Part shown: piece after piece, positions 22,885 through 31,347 of the stretch
Layout of the letters: the number at the start of each line of letters is the position of its first letter
How positions within the stretch are numbered: the first letter of the stretch is position 1
Assembly: GCF_000350145.1 (NCBI RefSeq)
Contig: NZ_BAOL01000043.1
Coordinates: forward strand, 1-39,436
Length of the DNA stretch: 39,436 nt
Direction: 5' to 3'
Source: Ilumatobacter nonamiensis YM16-303
Lineage (GTDB): Bacteria > Actinomycetota > Acidimicrobiia > Acidimicrobiales > Ilumatobacteraceae
Made by a program: the position numbers and the translations under genes
The notes under the pieces: model-generated
Databases searched by the model: none
Seen by the model: only the letters and a program-made list of their open reading frames with translations
What the model was told of the DNA's origin: nothing

Positions 22885-24435
22885 GTGACCCTCACTCCCC
22901 GGCGCCGTCTGGTCCTGATCGGCGCGTTGGTCGTCGTCTGGGCGATCGGTCGCGCCGGGCTCTCCGGAGTCGTCAACACGTCGGGAGCTTCCGCGTTCCA
23001 GCGTTTCTGGAGGAGCGCGCTGTCGCCCGATCTGTCGGCGGACTTCCTGTCGTTGACGATCGAGGCCACCGCGACGACCGCTGCGTTCGCCGTCCTCGGT
23101 TCCGCGCTCGCGCTCCTGATCGGCGTGGCCGGAGCGCTGGCGATCTCCGAGCGGGCGATGGGGACCGGATGGTTGCGGCGGGCGGCGGAGGTCGTCGCGA
23201 CGGTTCCTCGCGCGGTGCACGAGATCCTCGTGGCGCTGCTGTTGATCCAGGTGCTCGGCTTCGACCCGATGGTGGCCGTCATCGCGATCGGGGTTCCCTT
23301 CGGTGCGGTCACGGCGAAGGTGTATGCCGACGCGCTCGACGACGCGGATCGTTCGGCCTACGACGGACTCCGGGCGTCGGGAGTGGGTCGGCTGACCGCC
23401 GTTGCGTACGGACTCGTCCCGTTGGTGCGCGGCGAGTTCGTGTCGTACGCGTTCTACCGATTCGAGTGTGCGATCCGCTCGGCCGCCGTGCTCGGGATCG
23501 TCGGGGTCGGCGGGTTGGGGTTCCAACTCGACATCAGCTTCGAATCGTTGCGGTACGACGAGATCTGGACGCTGATCTTCGCCCTGATGTTGCTCAGCGG
23601 AACCGCCGATGCGGTGTCGTCGTGGGTGCGCGGGCCGTCGGGTCCGAGCGACGGGGGACGATGGTTTCCGGTCGTCGCGGCCGTCGGTGTCGCGTGGTCG
23701 TGGTGGCAGGTCGGCCTCGACGTGTCGGTGTTGTGGTCCGCTCGGACGCTCGAACGCGGGCCCGAACTCCTGCGTGACCTGTTCCCTCCCGAGCTCGGTC
23801 CCGGCGGTTGGACCGAGCTGTGGTCGGCGACGGTCGACACGATGTCGCTGGTGGTCGTGGCCGTGGTGGTGGCCGCGTTGTTCGGTTTCGTCGGTGCCGC
23901 AGTGGTCCGTCGACCGGTGATCGACAAGCGGTCCGGGCTTTCGGCGGTCGGCGACGGGTTCCGAATCGTCGTCGGTCGACTCGTGCTCCTCACGGCTCGG
24001 GCGGTCCCGGCGCCCGTCTGGGCGTTCCTGTTCGTCCTGGTGCTGTATCCCGGGATCTGGCCGGGTGCGGTTGCACTGGGTGTGTACAACGCAGGTGTCC
24101 TCGGACGTCTGTACGCCGAGGCGATCGAATCGCAGCCCCCGGAGCCGGAGCGGGCGGCCGCTCTCGCGGGTGCCGGACGGTGGACGAGGTGGGCGTACGG
24201 GGTCATCCCCGGCGCTGCTCCGCGCCTCGTGTCGCTCACCGTGTACCGCTCCGAGGTGATGGTGCGTGAGACGATCGTGATCGGCGTGGTCGGTGCGGGC
24301 GGGCTCGGGCAGTTGCTTCGCGACCATCTGGTCGCCCGGGATTTCGGCGCCGTGATGGGGGTCGTGATCGTGTTGATCGTGCTCGCCATCGCGGCGGATG
24401 CACTCGGTCGGGTCATCCGGCGAGTTCTCCGCTGA
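22885..24435 (+). CDS. Fused double permease of the phosphonate/selenate-type ABC transporter
   Basis: Protein of 516 aa containing two complete PhnE-type BPD_transp_1 domains in one chain. Domain 1 (about 1-245) has the EAA-like loop YDGLRASGVGRLTAVAYGLVPLV. Domain 2 (about 270-516) has the EAA loop ERAAALAGAGRWTRWAYGVIPGAAPRL and RETIVIGVVGAGGLGQLL. About six membrane segments are visible per half. Normally PhnE works as a homodimer or as PhnE1/PhnE2; here the two halves are one polypeptide. GTG at 22885 is used because the alternative GTG at 22871 runs into a stop after a few codons. Its TGA is followed by a degenerate copy of the palindromic element. Confidence 0.88.
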   Translation: MTLTPRRRLVLIGALVVVWAIGRAGLSGVVNTSGASAFQRFWRSALSPDLSADFLSLTIEATATTAAFAVLGSALALLIGVAGALAISERAMGTGWLRRAAEVVATVPRAVHEILVALLLIQVLGFDPMVAVIAIGVPFGAVTAKVYADALDDADRSAYDGLRASGVGRLTAVAYGLVPLVRGEFVSYAFYRFECAIRSAAVLGIVGVGGLGFQLDISFESLRYDEIWTLIFALMLLSGTADAVSSWVRGPSGPSDGGRWFPVVAAVGVAWSWWQVGLDVSVLWSARTLERGPELLRDLFPPELGPGGWTELWSATVDTMSLVVVAVVVAALFGFVGAAVVRRPVIDKRSGLSAVGDGFRIVVGRLVLLTARAVPAPVWAFLFVLVLYPGIWPGAVALGVYNAGVLGRLYAEAIESQPPEPERAAALAGAGRWTRWAYGVIPGAAPRLVSLTVYRSEVMVRETIVIGVVGAGGLGQLLRDHLVARDFGAVMGVVIVLIVLAIAADALGRVIRRVLR

Positions 24436-24441
24436 AGTGGA

Positions 24442-24472
24442 GTGCCCGGCGGTGACCGGCGCCGATGGACAC
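24442..24472. repeat. Degenerate 13-5-13 palindrome after the permease gene
   Basis: GTGCCCGGCGGTG (24442-24454), loop ACCGG (same as copy B), CGCCGATGGACAC (24460-24472). Nine of 13 positions are Watson-Crick pairs and two more could be G-U in RNA. It follows TGAAG at the end of the permease gene, the same context as copies A-C, so it appears to be a decayed member. Confidence 0.6.
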
Positions 24473-24521
24473 GTGGTCGAATCGCGACGGGACCGGTCGG
24501 TCGTCCTAGGCTTTCGCGTAG

Positions 24522-25154
24522 ATGAGCGACGGCTGGGAGCGACGACAGGAGCGAACGCGGCGGGACGTCTTGGACGCGGCGGGAGAACTGATCGCGAACG
24601 GCGGCGTCCACGGGTTGACGATGCGCAAGCTCGCCGAGCGTGCGGGCGTCGCCGTCGCCACCCTCTACAACCAGTTCGGCGATCGTGACGGCGTACTCGT
24701 GGAGTTCGTCAGTGCGGGGCTCGACCAACTCGAGGGTGAACTCGACGAGCAGCCGGACGCCGGGCCGATCGACACCACGCGCGAACTCTTCGATGCGCTC
24801 GACGAACGCTTCGCGAACGAGCCCGAGGTGTGGGGACCGATCTTTGCTTCCCTGCGGTCCGCTGCCGGCGTCCACGGCATGGGCGAGGTCGGTGATCGTG
24901 TCGCCGCCTACATCGAGGCCGACCTCGCGAAAGCGGCCGCGCAGGGCATGTTCGTCGTCGACTGCGACGTTGCGGAGCTCGCACGCCACATCTTCACCAC
25001 GCGGACCAACCGCCTCGAACGGTGGGCTCAGGGCGTGATCGAGTGGGATCTGTACCGATCGTCGTCCACGCTCGGTCTCGAACTGATCCTCGCCTCGATG
25101 CTCACCGAGCCGGGACGTAGCGAGGCGCTTCGGCGTTCCGGAGTCGTGCGCTGA
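24522..25154 (+). CDS. TetR-family transcriptional regulator
   Basis: Protein of 210 aa. N-terminal HTH: RRDVLDAAGELIANGGVHGLTMRKLAERAGVAVATLYNQFGDRDGVL (about 10-57), with the recognition helix VAVATLYNQFG. The C-terminal ligand-binding domain is helical and not assignable. A TAGGCT hexamer lies upstream at 24507-24512. It sits between two importers. The 253-bp gap on its 3' side contains two palindromes ahead of the peptide-type operon, so it may control that operon or its own gene; this is an inference from position only. Confidence 0.85.
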   Translation: MSDGWERRQERTRRDVLDAAGELIANGGVHGLTMRKLAERAGVAVATLYNQFGDRDGVLVEFVSAGLDQLEGELDEQPDAGPIDTTRELFDALDERFANEPEVWGPIFASLRSAAGVHGMGEVGDRVAAYIEADLAKAAAQGMFVVDCDVAELARHIFTTRTNRLERWAQGVIEWDLYRSSSTLGLELILASMLTEPGRSEALRRSGVVR

Positions 25155-25191
25155 GGCCGTGATTTTCCGCAAGCAGATCGTCGGTCCCGCG

Positions 25192-25203
25192 CCGGAATTC
25201 CGG
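25192..25203. promoter_or_regulatory. 12-bp palindrome upstream of the peptide-type transporter
   Basis: CCGGAATTCCGG is a perfect 12-bp palindrome in the gap between the tetR-like gene and the transporter operon. It is a candidate operator for a dimeric regulator. Confidence 0.35.
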
Positions 25204-25249
25204 AATGTGCAACACTGGTACCTTCGGCTTCCTCGCCGCGCACGTGCCG

Positions 25250-25268
25250 GTGAACGTTCGGCGTTCAC
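25250..25268. promoter_or_regulatory. 7-5-7 inverted repeat upstream of the peptide-type transporter
   Basis: GTGAACG (25250-25256), TTCGG, CGTTCAC (25262-25268), perfect arms. A 19-bp inverted repeat is the right size for a TetR operator and lies 96 bp after the tetR-like gene. A UUCG-loop RNA hairpin is the alternative. The remaining gap up to 25407 is an A/C-rich, little-structured leader ending in AAAGGGGAG before the ATG. Confidence 0.45.
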
Positions 25269-25407
25269 TGATCCGGCAACGGCAAGGGTTTCGATGAATG
25301 GCGGGCGGGAACAACCCGTCGTGAACAACTCGCCATCGTCGTCGTGACATCACAGAGAACAATTCACACACACAACTCGACATCAACACACTCCAAAGGG
25401 GAGAACT

Positions 25408-27174
25408 ATGGATTGGAAACGCTTGGACTCGGCCCGTCGCTCGACGGGGCCCATCGAGGTCGACCTCATCGAGGCGTACGCACAAGGCAAGATCAAGCGC
25501 CGTGACTTCGTGAAGCGAGGTGCGATGATCGGCCTCTCCGTGCCGTTCATGGGCGCGATCATCGCGGCATGTGGTGGCAGCGACGACGACTCGTCGGGTG
25601 GTGAGAGCAGCGAAGGGTCGGCCGCTCCCGGTACCGACGCCTCGTCCGAAGGATCCGCGGCGCCCGGTGGCTCCGGTGGCGAGATCCTGGCCGGCATCCA
25701 GACCGGCGATGCGAACTCGGGTCTCGACCCGCTGAACATGCTCGATCTCGGGACCTACTGCGTGTGCTCGCAGAGCTTCGAGTACCTCGTCGGCCTCGAC
25801 GCCGACGGAGCGATCGGTCCGACCTCGTTGGCGACGGAATGGTCGCCGAACGACGACGGCAGCGTGTGGACGTTCACCCTGCGTGAGGGCGTCACCTGGC
25901 AGGACGGGACACCGTTCACGGCCGCCGACGTCGCCGCCACGATGGACCGCATGGTCGAAGTCGGCGCCGGCATCGCCGGTGTCGTGAGCGAAGGTGCGGT
26001 CGAAACACCGGACGATCTCACGGCGGTGGTCAACCTCGACGGGCCCAACGGAAACTTCCCCGCACTGGTCTCGATCTACAACCCGCAGTCGCTGATCACG
26101 CCGGCCGACTACACCAATGGCACGACGCTCGACGAGCGGCCCTCCGGCACCGGCGCGTGGATCATCGACGACTTCGATCCATCTTCGTTCCGCGTCCGGT
26201 TCACCCCGAACCCGAACTGGTGGGGCGGCGCCGTCAACCTCGACGCGGTCACCCTGCAGGGCTTCGACAGCGGTGGTACCCAGGTGGCCGCGATGGCTGC
26301 CGGCGAGACCGACGCCATCCAGCAGTTCTCGGTGTCCGACGGAGCGAACCTCCTCGACGACTCCGAGTTCACCGTGCTGAAGCCGCCGTCGTCCAACCAC
26401 CGCCAGATGTGGTTCAACACGCAGGTCCCCGAGGGGAACCCGTTCACCGATCCTCGCGTCCGCCAGGCCGCCTGTTACGCGGTCAACCGTCAGCAGCTCG
26501 TCGACACGATCTACGAGGGCAACGCCACCATCGCCAACGACCACCCGGTGTACCAGTTGTGGCCGTACTTCGATGACACCCAGGAGCAGCGTCCCTACGA
26601 CCCGGAGATGGCCAGGCAGCTGTTGTCCGACGCCGGCTACGCCGACGGGATCAGCGACACCCTCCAGGTCGGCGACCTCCAGGAGATCCCGCGCATCGCG
26701 GCGATCATCGAGCAGAACCTCGCCGAGGCCGGCTTCACCACGCCGGTCGGCGTCACGCCGAACTCCGACTTCTACGGTGAGTACTGGTGTACCGGAGCGA
26801 GCTACGGCACACAGCCGGAATCGAGCGGACCCGGGATCCCGTGTGGTGCATCGGCGACGATCGGCATCGTCGACTACGGCCACCGCCCGACGCCCGACAT
26901 CTTCTTCTCCCGTGCGCTCCAGACCGACGGTGACTGGAACTCCTCGAACTACGCCTCGTCGGAGTTCGATCAGTTGTTCACCGACTACCAGGCGTCGGTC
27001 GACGTGGAAGGACAGAAGGACGCGTGCGGCAAGATCCAGCGTCTGCTGCACGAGGACGCACCGGCGTGCTACCCCTTCTTCTTCGACTACCTGTCAGGCC
27101 ATACCAATGGCGTCAACGGAATCGAGGTGACCGCACTCGGTCACATGCAGTTCCAGAAGGCGACGAAGAGCTGA
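25408..27174 (+). CDS. Family 5 extracellular solute-binding lipoprotein (peptide/nickel-type ABC importer)
   Basis: Protein of 588 aa. The N-terminus has a twin-arginine-like motif RRDFVK (31-36) followed by a hydrophobic stretch and the lipobox IAAC with Cys55, so it is likely a Tat-exported lipoprotein. A Ser/Gly-rich linker follows. The SBP_bac_5 domain has SLATEWSPNDDGSVWTFTLR, EGVTWQDGTPFTAADVAATM and FTDPRVRQAACYAVNRQQLV. It captures oligopeptides or a related ligand (nickel chelate, opine, glutathione) outside the membrane; the ligand is not readable from sequence. AAAGGGGAG is an excellent Shine-Dalgarno. A strong stem-loop separates it from the permease genes, as is common where the binding protein must be made in excess. 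Confidence 0.92.
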   Translation: MDWKRLDSARRSTGPIEVDLIEAYAQGKIKRRDFVKRGAMIGLSVPFMGAIIAACGGSDDDSSGGESSEGSAAPGTDASSEGSAAPGGSGGEILAGIQTGDANSGLDPLNMLDLGTYCVCSQSFEYLVGLDADGAIGPTSLATEWSPNDDGSVWTFTLREGVTWQDGTPFTAADVAATMDRMVEVGAGIAGVVSEGAVETPDDLTAVVNLDGPNGNFPALVSIYNPQSLITPADYTNGTTLDERPSGTGAWIIDDFDPSSFRVRFTPNPNWWGGAVNLDAVTLQGFDSGGTQVAAMAAGETDAIQQFSVSDGANLLDDSEFTVLKPPSSNHRQMWFNTQVPEGNPFTDPRVRQAACYAVNRQQLVDTIYEGNATIANDHPVYQLWPYFDDTQEQRPYDPEMARQLLSDAGYADGISDTLQVGDLQEIPRIAAIIEQNLAEAGFTTPVGVTPNSDFYGEYWCTGASYGTQPESSGPGIPCGASATIGIVDYGHRPTPDIFFSRALQTDGDWNSSNYASSEFDQLFTDYQASVDVEGQKDACGKIQRLLHEDAPACYPFFFDYLSGHTNGVNGIEVTALGHMQFQKATKS

Positions 27175-27205
27175 AAGACGCGAAGCACAGCGACATGCGT
27201 GACGT

Positions 27206-27240
27206 GAGGGACCGGTCCACCCGTCGGGGTGCGGTCCTTC
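27206..27240 (+). terminator. Intra-operon stem-loop after the binding-protein gene
   Basis: GGACCG (27209-27214) pairs with CGGTCC (27232-27237), extended by flanking pairs to 9 bp with one G-U. Above a 3-nt bulge, CACCC (27218-27222) pairs with GGGTG (27227-27231) around a GTCG tetraloop. The bulge and loop give a compact imperfect hairpin 32 nt after the stop. Without a T-run it is more likely to be a partial terminator or an mRNA 3'-end stabiliser that lowers permease expression relative to the binding protein. Confidence 0.7.
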
Positions 27241-27289
27241 GCGTCGCGCCGTCGTACGCGATGGCTGGGCGGGACATGCGGGAGACGAC

Positions 27290-28255
27290 ATGCTGAAATT
27301 CATCGCGAGGCGACTGGTTCTCGGGTTGATCACCCTGGCGATCCTGCTCGTGATCATCACGCTGATCCCGAACATCGCTCCGGGTGACCCGGCACGCAAG
27401 ATCGCAGGGGGTACCGCTACGCCCGAGCGGTTGGCGCAGGTGAACGAATCGCTCGGGTTGCGCGACCCGGTCAGCACGCAGCTCACCAATCTCGGCCAGT
27501 CGGTCTTCACCCTCGATTTCGGTGAATCGTTCTCCGTCGCCGCAGGTCAGCCGGTGATGGACCTCGTGTTCACCGCACTGGGCAATTCGGCGAAGCTCGT
27601 CGCGTTGTCGCTGATCATCATGGTGCCGCTCGCGATCCTGGGCGGCCTCGTCGCGGCGTACAAGAAGGACACCTGGATCGACCGCACGATCGTCAACACC
27701 GGTCTGGCGTTCTCGTCGATCCCCGACTTCGTCGCCGGCGTGTTCCTGCTCGCATTCCTCGCGGTGCCGTTCGAGTTCTTCAAGGTGCAGGCGAATGCCC
27801 CGCCCGGATCGTCGATCCTGGTCCAGATCCAACACCTGTTGCTCCCGGCGATCGCCGTGCTGATGGTCTACTTCGGCTACATCGCACGGATCACCCGCGC
27901 CGGAACCATCACCTCGCTCGACGCCGACTACACGCGCACGGCGTTCATGCGTGGGCTCACGACGCGGGAGGTGTTCCGCAAGCACGTTGCACGCAATGCG
28001 CTGCAGCCGACCGTCGCCGTCCTCGGCACGCAGCTCGGCTATCTGTTCGGCGGCATGGTCGCACTCGAGATCGTGTTCCAGTATCCGGGACTCGGCAACC
28101 TGATCATCCGCGCGGTGGACCGCGCCGACTACCCGGTCCTGCGGGCCGGCGTGCTCACCGTGGCGATCATCTACATGCTCGCCACTCTGGCCGCCGACCT
28201 CCTGATTGCGTGGATGAACCCGCGAGCCCGGCTCAACATCGGAGAAGACGCATGA
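27290..28255 (+). CDS. ABC importer permease, DppB type
   Basis: Protein of 321 aa with six membrane segments and the DppB/OppB N-terminus MLKFIARRLVLGLITLAILLV, then PGDPARKIAGG and LGLRDPV. The EAA loop is YTRTAFMRGLTTREVFRKHVARNALQPTVAVLG. It forms one half of the transmembrane channel for the family 5 binding protein. ATG at 27290 follows GGGAGACGAC. Its stop overlaps the next start (ATGA). Confidence 0.92.
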   Translation: MLKFIARRLVLGLITLAILLVIITLIPNIAPGDPARKIAGGTATPERLAQVNESLGLRDPVSTQLTNLGQSVFTLDFGESFSVAAGQPVMDLVFTALGNSAKLVALSLIIMVPLAILGGLVAAYKKDTWIDRTIVNTGLAFSSIPDFVAGVFLLAFLAVPFEFFKVQANAPPGSSILVQIQHLLLPAIAVLMVYFGYIARITRAGTITSLDADYTRTAFMRGLTTREVFRKHVARNALQPTVAVLGTQLGYLFGGMVALEIVFQYPGLGNLIIRAVDRADYPVLRAGVLTVAIIYMLATLAADLLIAWMNPRARLNIGEDA

Positions 28256-29187
28256 CCGCCTTCGATCCCGAAGCGCCCGAGACACCGCACGACCCGCTGG
28301 ATCTCCATCCGGCGTCGGACGAGGACGGTGGTGCCCCGCAGGCGGCGACGCGCAAGCAGGTCCGCAAGGAACAACGGATGATGTTGTTCAAGAGTCCTGG
28401 CTTCATCATCGGCGTCCTGATCGTCGGCTTCTGGGTACTCTCCGCCGTCTGGCCCAGCCTGCTGACCACCTACGGTCCCGACGAATTCGTCGACGCACCG
28501 CCGCGCACCGGTCCGAGCAGCGAAGCGTGGCTCGGAACCGACGGCGTGGGTCGTGACGTGTACACCCGGATCATCTACGGCGCCCGACCGATTCTGATCG
28601 TGGCACCGTTGGCCACCGCCATCGCCATCGTGATGGGCACGTTCCTCGGTCTGGTGATGGGGTACTACCGGGGCTGGGTCGACGAGATCCTGAGCCGCAT
28701 CATCGAAGCGATCCTGTCGATTCCCGTGATCCTCATGGCGATCCTGGTCGTGTTCACCTTCGGGCGATCCCGTCCGGTCGTGATCTTCACGATCGCCATC
28801 CTCTTCGTGCCGGCCATCACCCGAACGATCAGATCCGCGGCGATCGCGGAATCCGAACTCGACTACGTGACGTCGGCGAAGATGCGCGGCGAGTCGGGCG
28901 TGTTCATCGTGTCGCGCGAGATCTTGCCCAATGTGACCGGGCTCGTCGTCGTCGAACTCACCGTTCGCCTCGGCTACGCCGTGTTCACCTACGCCACGCT
29001 GGCGTTTCTCGGTCTCGTCGGGACGAACATCACGACAGCCGACTGGGGGATCGACGTCTCGCAGAACTACGAACAGATCGTCCGTGACGTGTGGTGGCCG
29101 TCCATCTTCCCGGCGATGGCGATCGCCAGCCTGGTGATCGGGGTCAACTTGATCACCGATTCGATCGACAAGGCGCTCAAGTCATGA
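28252..29187 (+). CDS. ABC importer permease, DppC type
   Basis: Protein of 311 aa. A hydrophilic N-terminal extension of about 45 residues (EAPETPHDPLDLHPASDEDG) precedes the first membrane helix FIIGVLIVGFWVLSAVWP. Then come the DppC landmarks WLGTDGVGRDVYTRIIYGARP and the EAA-type loop YVTSAKMRGESGVFIVSREILPNV. It is the second channel subunit. ATG at 28252 overlaps the dppB-like stop as ATGA, so translation is coupled. The acidic N-terminal extension is longer than in well-known DppC proteins. Confidence 0.92.
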   Translation: MTAFDPEAPETPHDPLDLHPASDEDGGAPQAATRKQVRKEQRMMLFKSPGFIIGVLIVGFWVLSAVWPSLLTTYGPDEFVDAPPRTGPSSEAWLGTDGVGRDVYTRIIYGARPILIVAPLATAIAIVMGTFLGLVMGYYRGWVDEILSRIIEAILSIPVILMAILVVFTFGRSRPVVIFTIAILFVPAITRTIRSAAIAESELDYVTSAKMRGESGVFIVSREILPNVTGLVVVELTVRLGYAVFTYATLAFLGLVGTNITTADWGIDVSQNYEQIVRDVWWPSIFPAMAIASLVIGVNLITDSIDKALKS

Positions 29188-31262
29188 CCACGACCGAAAT
29201 CACCGACGACGGAATCGTCTCCGATCCCGACACGGCTGCCCTCGCGATCGAAGATCTCGAACTGTCCTACGTCGTGCGCGGCACGCCGCGGGCGGTGCTG
29301 CGTGGCGTCACCTTCGAGGTCCGCCCCGGTGAGGCGTACGGCCTCGTCGGGGAATCCGGCTGTGGGAAGTCGACCACCGCGTATGCCGCGCTGCGGTATC
29401 TGCCCAGCAACGGTCAGATCGACGGCGGGCGGGTCACGTCGAGCGGCCAGGAACTCACGTCGATGTCGGCCAAGGAATTGCGCGAGTTCCGCGCCCGCCA
29501 GGCGTCGATGGTGTTCCAGGATCCGGTCCAGGCCGTCAACCCGGTGCTGAAGATCGGCCGCCAGGTCGCCGAAGCGTTCGAGGTGATGGGGCAGTCGAAG
29601 TCCGAGGCGAAGAAGTCGGCGCTCGCAGCGCTCCACCGTGTGCGCATCGCGTCACCCGAGAGCGTGATGGATCGCTATCCGTACCAACTCTCGGGGGGCA
29701 TGTTGCAGCGCGTGGTGATCGCGATGGCGCTCGCCTGCGACCCGAAGCTGCTGGTCCTCGACGAACCGACCACCGGCCTCGACGCGACCGTCGAGGCCGA
29801 AGTGCTCGATCTCGTGCGGGACCTGCGCTCGGAGTTGAACTCGGCGATCCTGTTGATCGCTCACAACCTCGGGGTGATCCGCACGATGTGCGACCGCGTC
29901 GGCGTGATGTACGCCGGCAGGGTCGTCGAGGAGGGAACCGTCGAGGAGGTCTTCGACAACCCGAGTCATCCGTACACCGTCGGACTGTTGAACTCCATCC
30001 CACGGCAGGGACTCCGCAAGACCGATCGTGAGTTGTTCGCGATTCCCGGCAACCTGCCCCAGATCGGTGAGCCACTCCCGACATGCGTGTACGTCGACCG
30101 ATGTCCCATCGCGAACGACACGTGTCGGACCGAGGTTCCCCCGATCGTGGACCGGAGCGAGGGCCACTGGACGCGTTGCCACTTCCCCGACCGGCTGGAC
30201 GAGATTCCCGAACCCGAGGAGGTTTCCGAAGTCGTCGCCGTCGGTTCGGAGGAGGTCGTCGGGGTCCACGGAGTGTCCAAGACGTTCCGTCAGCGCGGAC
30301 ACGACATCCCAGCACTGGTCAGCGTCGATCTGGGCTTCGCCGAGGGAGAGACACTCGGCTTGGTCGGCGAGTCGGGTTCGGGCAAGTCGACGCTCGCCAA
30401 GACGATGCTCGGCGTCTACGAGGCCGACGAGGGCGGCGAGATCACGCTGCGCGGACGCCCCATGGCGGGCAAGGCCACCAAGCGGGTCGAGGAGTCGATT
30501 CGCTCGCTCCAGATGGTCTTCCAGAACCCCGACTCGGCGCTGAACCGCGCCTGGACGGTGCGCCGGATCCTCACCAGGTCGATCACCCGGCTCACCGGCA
30601 TGAAGGGCGACGAAGCGGACAAACGGGCCGTCGAGGTCGCCGAGGCGATGCGTTTGTCCCCGCGGCACCTCGACATGCGTCCGCGCCAGTTGTCCGGCGG
30701 TCTCAAGCAGCGTGTGGCGATCGCCCGCGCGTTCGCCGGTGACCCGAACGTCGTCGTGTGCGACGAGCCGACGTCGGCGCTCGACGTCTCTGTCCAGGCG
30801 GCGATCCTGAACCTGCTCGCGAGCCTGCAGCGAGACGACCGCACGAGCTATCTGTTCATCAGCCACGACATCAGCGTCGTGCGCTACCTCGCCGACCGGA
30901 TCGCGGTGATGTACGTCGGGCGGATCATGGAACTCGGCTCGACCGAGCAGATCTTCGAGGGACCGAATCACCCCTACACCGAGGCGCTGCTCTCCGCCGT
31001 TCCGAGTGTCGACGGTCAGGCCGAGAATCGGATCCCGCTCACCGGTGAGATCCCGTCACCCGCGAACCCGCCGTCCGGCTGCGTTTTCCACACCCGGTGT
31101 CACCGTTTCATCGAGGGGCTGTGCGAGGTCACCGAACCCGAGATGCACGAACTGTCGCCGGGCCACACGATCAAGTGCCACCTCACGGTGGAGCAGTTGA
31201 GCCAACCGGTGGAGATCACCGAGAAGGACCGGATGGCCGACGTCGCCGAGCCGCTCGAGTAG
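29184..31262 (+). CDS. Fused ABC ATPase (DppD-DppF) of the peptide/nickel-type importer
   Basis: Protein of 692 aa with two complete nucleotide-binding domains. NBD1 (about 20-270): Walker A GESGCGKST, signature LSGGMLQRVVIAMAL, Walker B LLVLDEPTTGLD. NBD2 (about 355-600): Walker A GESGSGKST, signature LSGGLKQRVAIARAF, Walker B VVVCDEPTSALD. Each is followed by the oligopeptide C-terminal (oligo_HPY) region with clustered Cys (CVYVDRCPIANDTC and CVFHTRCHRF), a possible Fe-S or metal site seen in this family. Both sites look active. The ATG overlaps the dppC-like stop (ATGA), completing a four-gene import operon. No terminator is seen before the next gene. Confidence 0.92.
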   Translation: MTTTEITDDGIVSDPDTAALAIEDLELSYVVRGTPRAVLRGVTFEVRPGEAYGLVGESGCGKSTTAYAALRYLPSNGQIDGGRVTSSGQELTSMSAKELREFRARQASMVFQDPVQAVNPVLKIGRQVAEAFEVMGQSKSEAKKSALAALHRVRIASPESVMDRYPYQLSGGMLQRVVIAMALACDPKLLVLDEPTTGLDATVEAEVLDLVRDLRSELNSAILLIAHNLGVIRTMCDRVGVMYAGRVVEEGTVEEVFDNPSHPYTVGLLNSIPRQGLRKTDRELFAIPGNLPQIGEPLPTCVYVDRCPIANDTCRTEVPPIVDRSEGHWTRCHFPDRLDEIPEPEEVSEVVAVGSEEVVGVHGVSKTFRQRGHDIPALVSVDLGFAEGETLGLVGESGSGKSTLAKTMLGVYEADEGGEITLRGRPMAGKATKRVEESIRSLQMVFQNPDSALNRAWTVRRILTRSITRLTGMKGDEADKRAVEVAEAMRLSPRHLDMRPRQLSGGLKQRVAIARAFAGDPNVVVCDEPTSALDVSVQAAILNLLASLQRDDRTSYLFISHDISVVRYLADRIAVMYVGRIMELGSTEQIFEGPNHPYTEALLSAVPSVDGQAENRIPLTGEIPSPANPPSGCVFHTRCHRFIEGLCEVTEPEMHELSPGHTIKCHLTVEQLSQPVEITEKDRMADVAEPLE

Positions 31263-31316
31263 GTCGCCGGGGTTCGTTTTCGTTCGCGCGCAGAAAGATT
31301 CGCGATCGATCTGTAA

Positions 31317-31333
31317 TTGCGAGCCGGTCGCAA
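31317..31333. promoter_or_regulatory. Candidate Fur-family operator at the metal importer promoter
   Basis: TTGCGA (31317-31322), five bases, TCGCAA (31328-31333): a perfect 6-5-6 palindrome directly upstream of a TAGCGT -10 at 31335-31340. The layout matches the TTGCAA-N5-TTGCAA type of box described for the nickel-responsive Fur homologue Nur in Streptomyces. Binding would cover the promoter spacer and repress the importer. The Fur-family gene at 34053 is the obvious candidate regulator. Confidence 0.6.
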
Positions 31334-31334
31334 C

Positions 31335-31340
31335 TAGCGT
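31335..31340 (+). promoter_or_regulatory. -10 element of the leaderless metal-importer promoter
   Basis: TAGCGT ends 7 nt before the GTG at 31348, which supports the GTG start and a leaderless mRNA. Confidence 0.55.
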
Positions 31341-31347
31341 CGACGGA

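Noticed and set aside
22738-25328. Long minus-strand open frames (over 500 codons) opposite the permease and tetR genes
   Set aside because: GC-rich third positions suppress stop codons on the opposite strand. The translations are Arg/Pro/His-rich without domains, and the plus-strand genes are clear.
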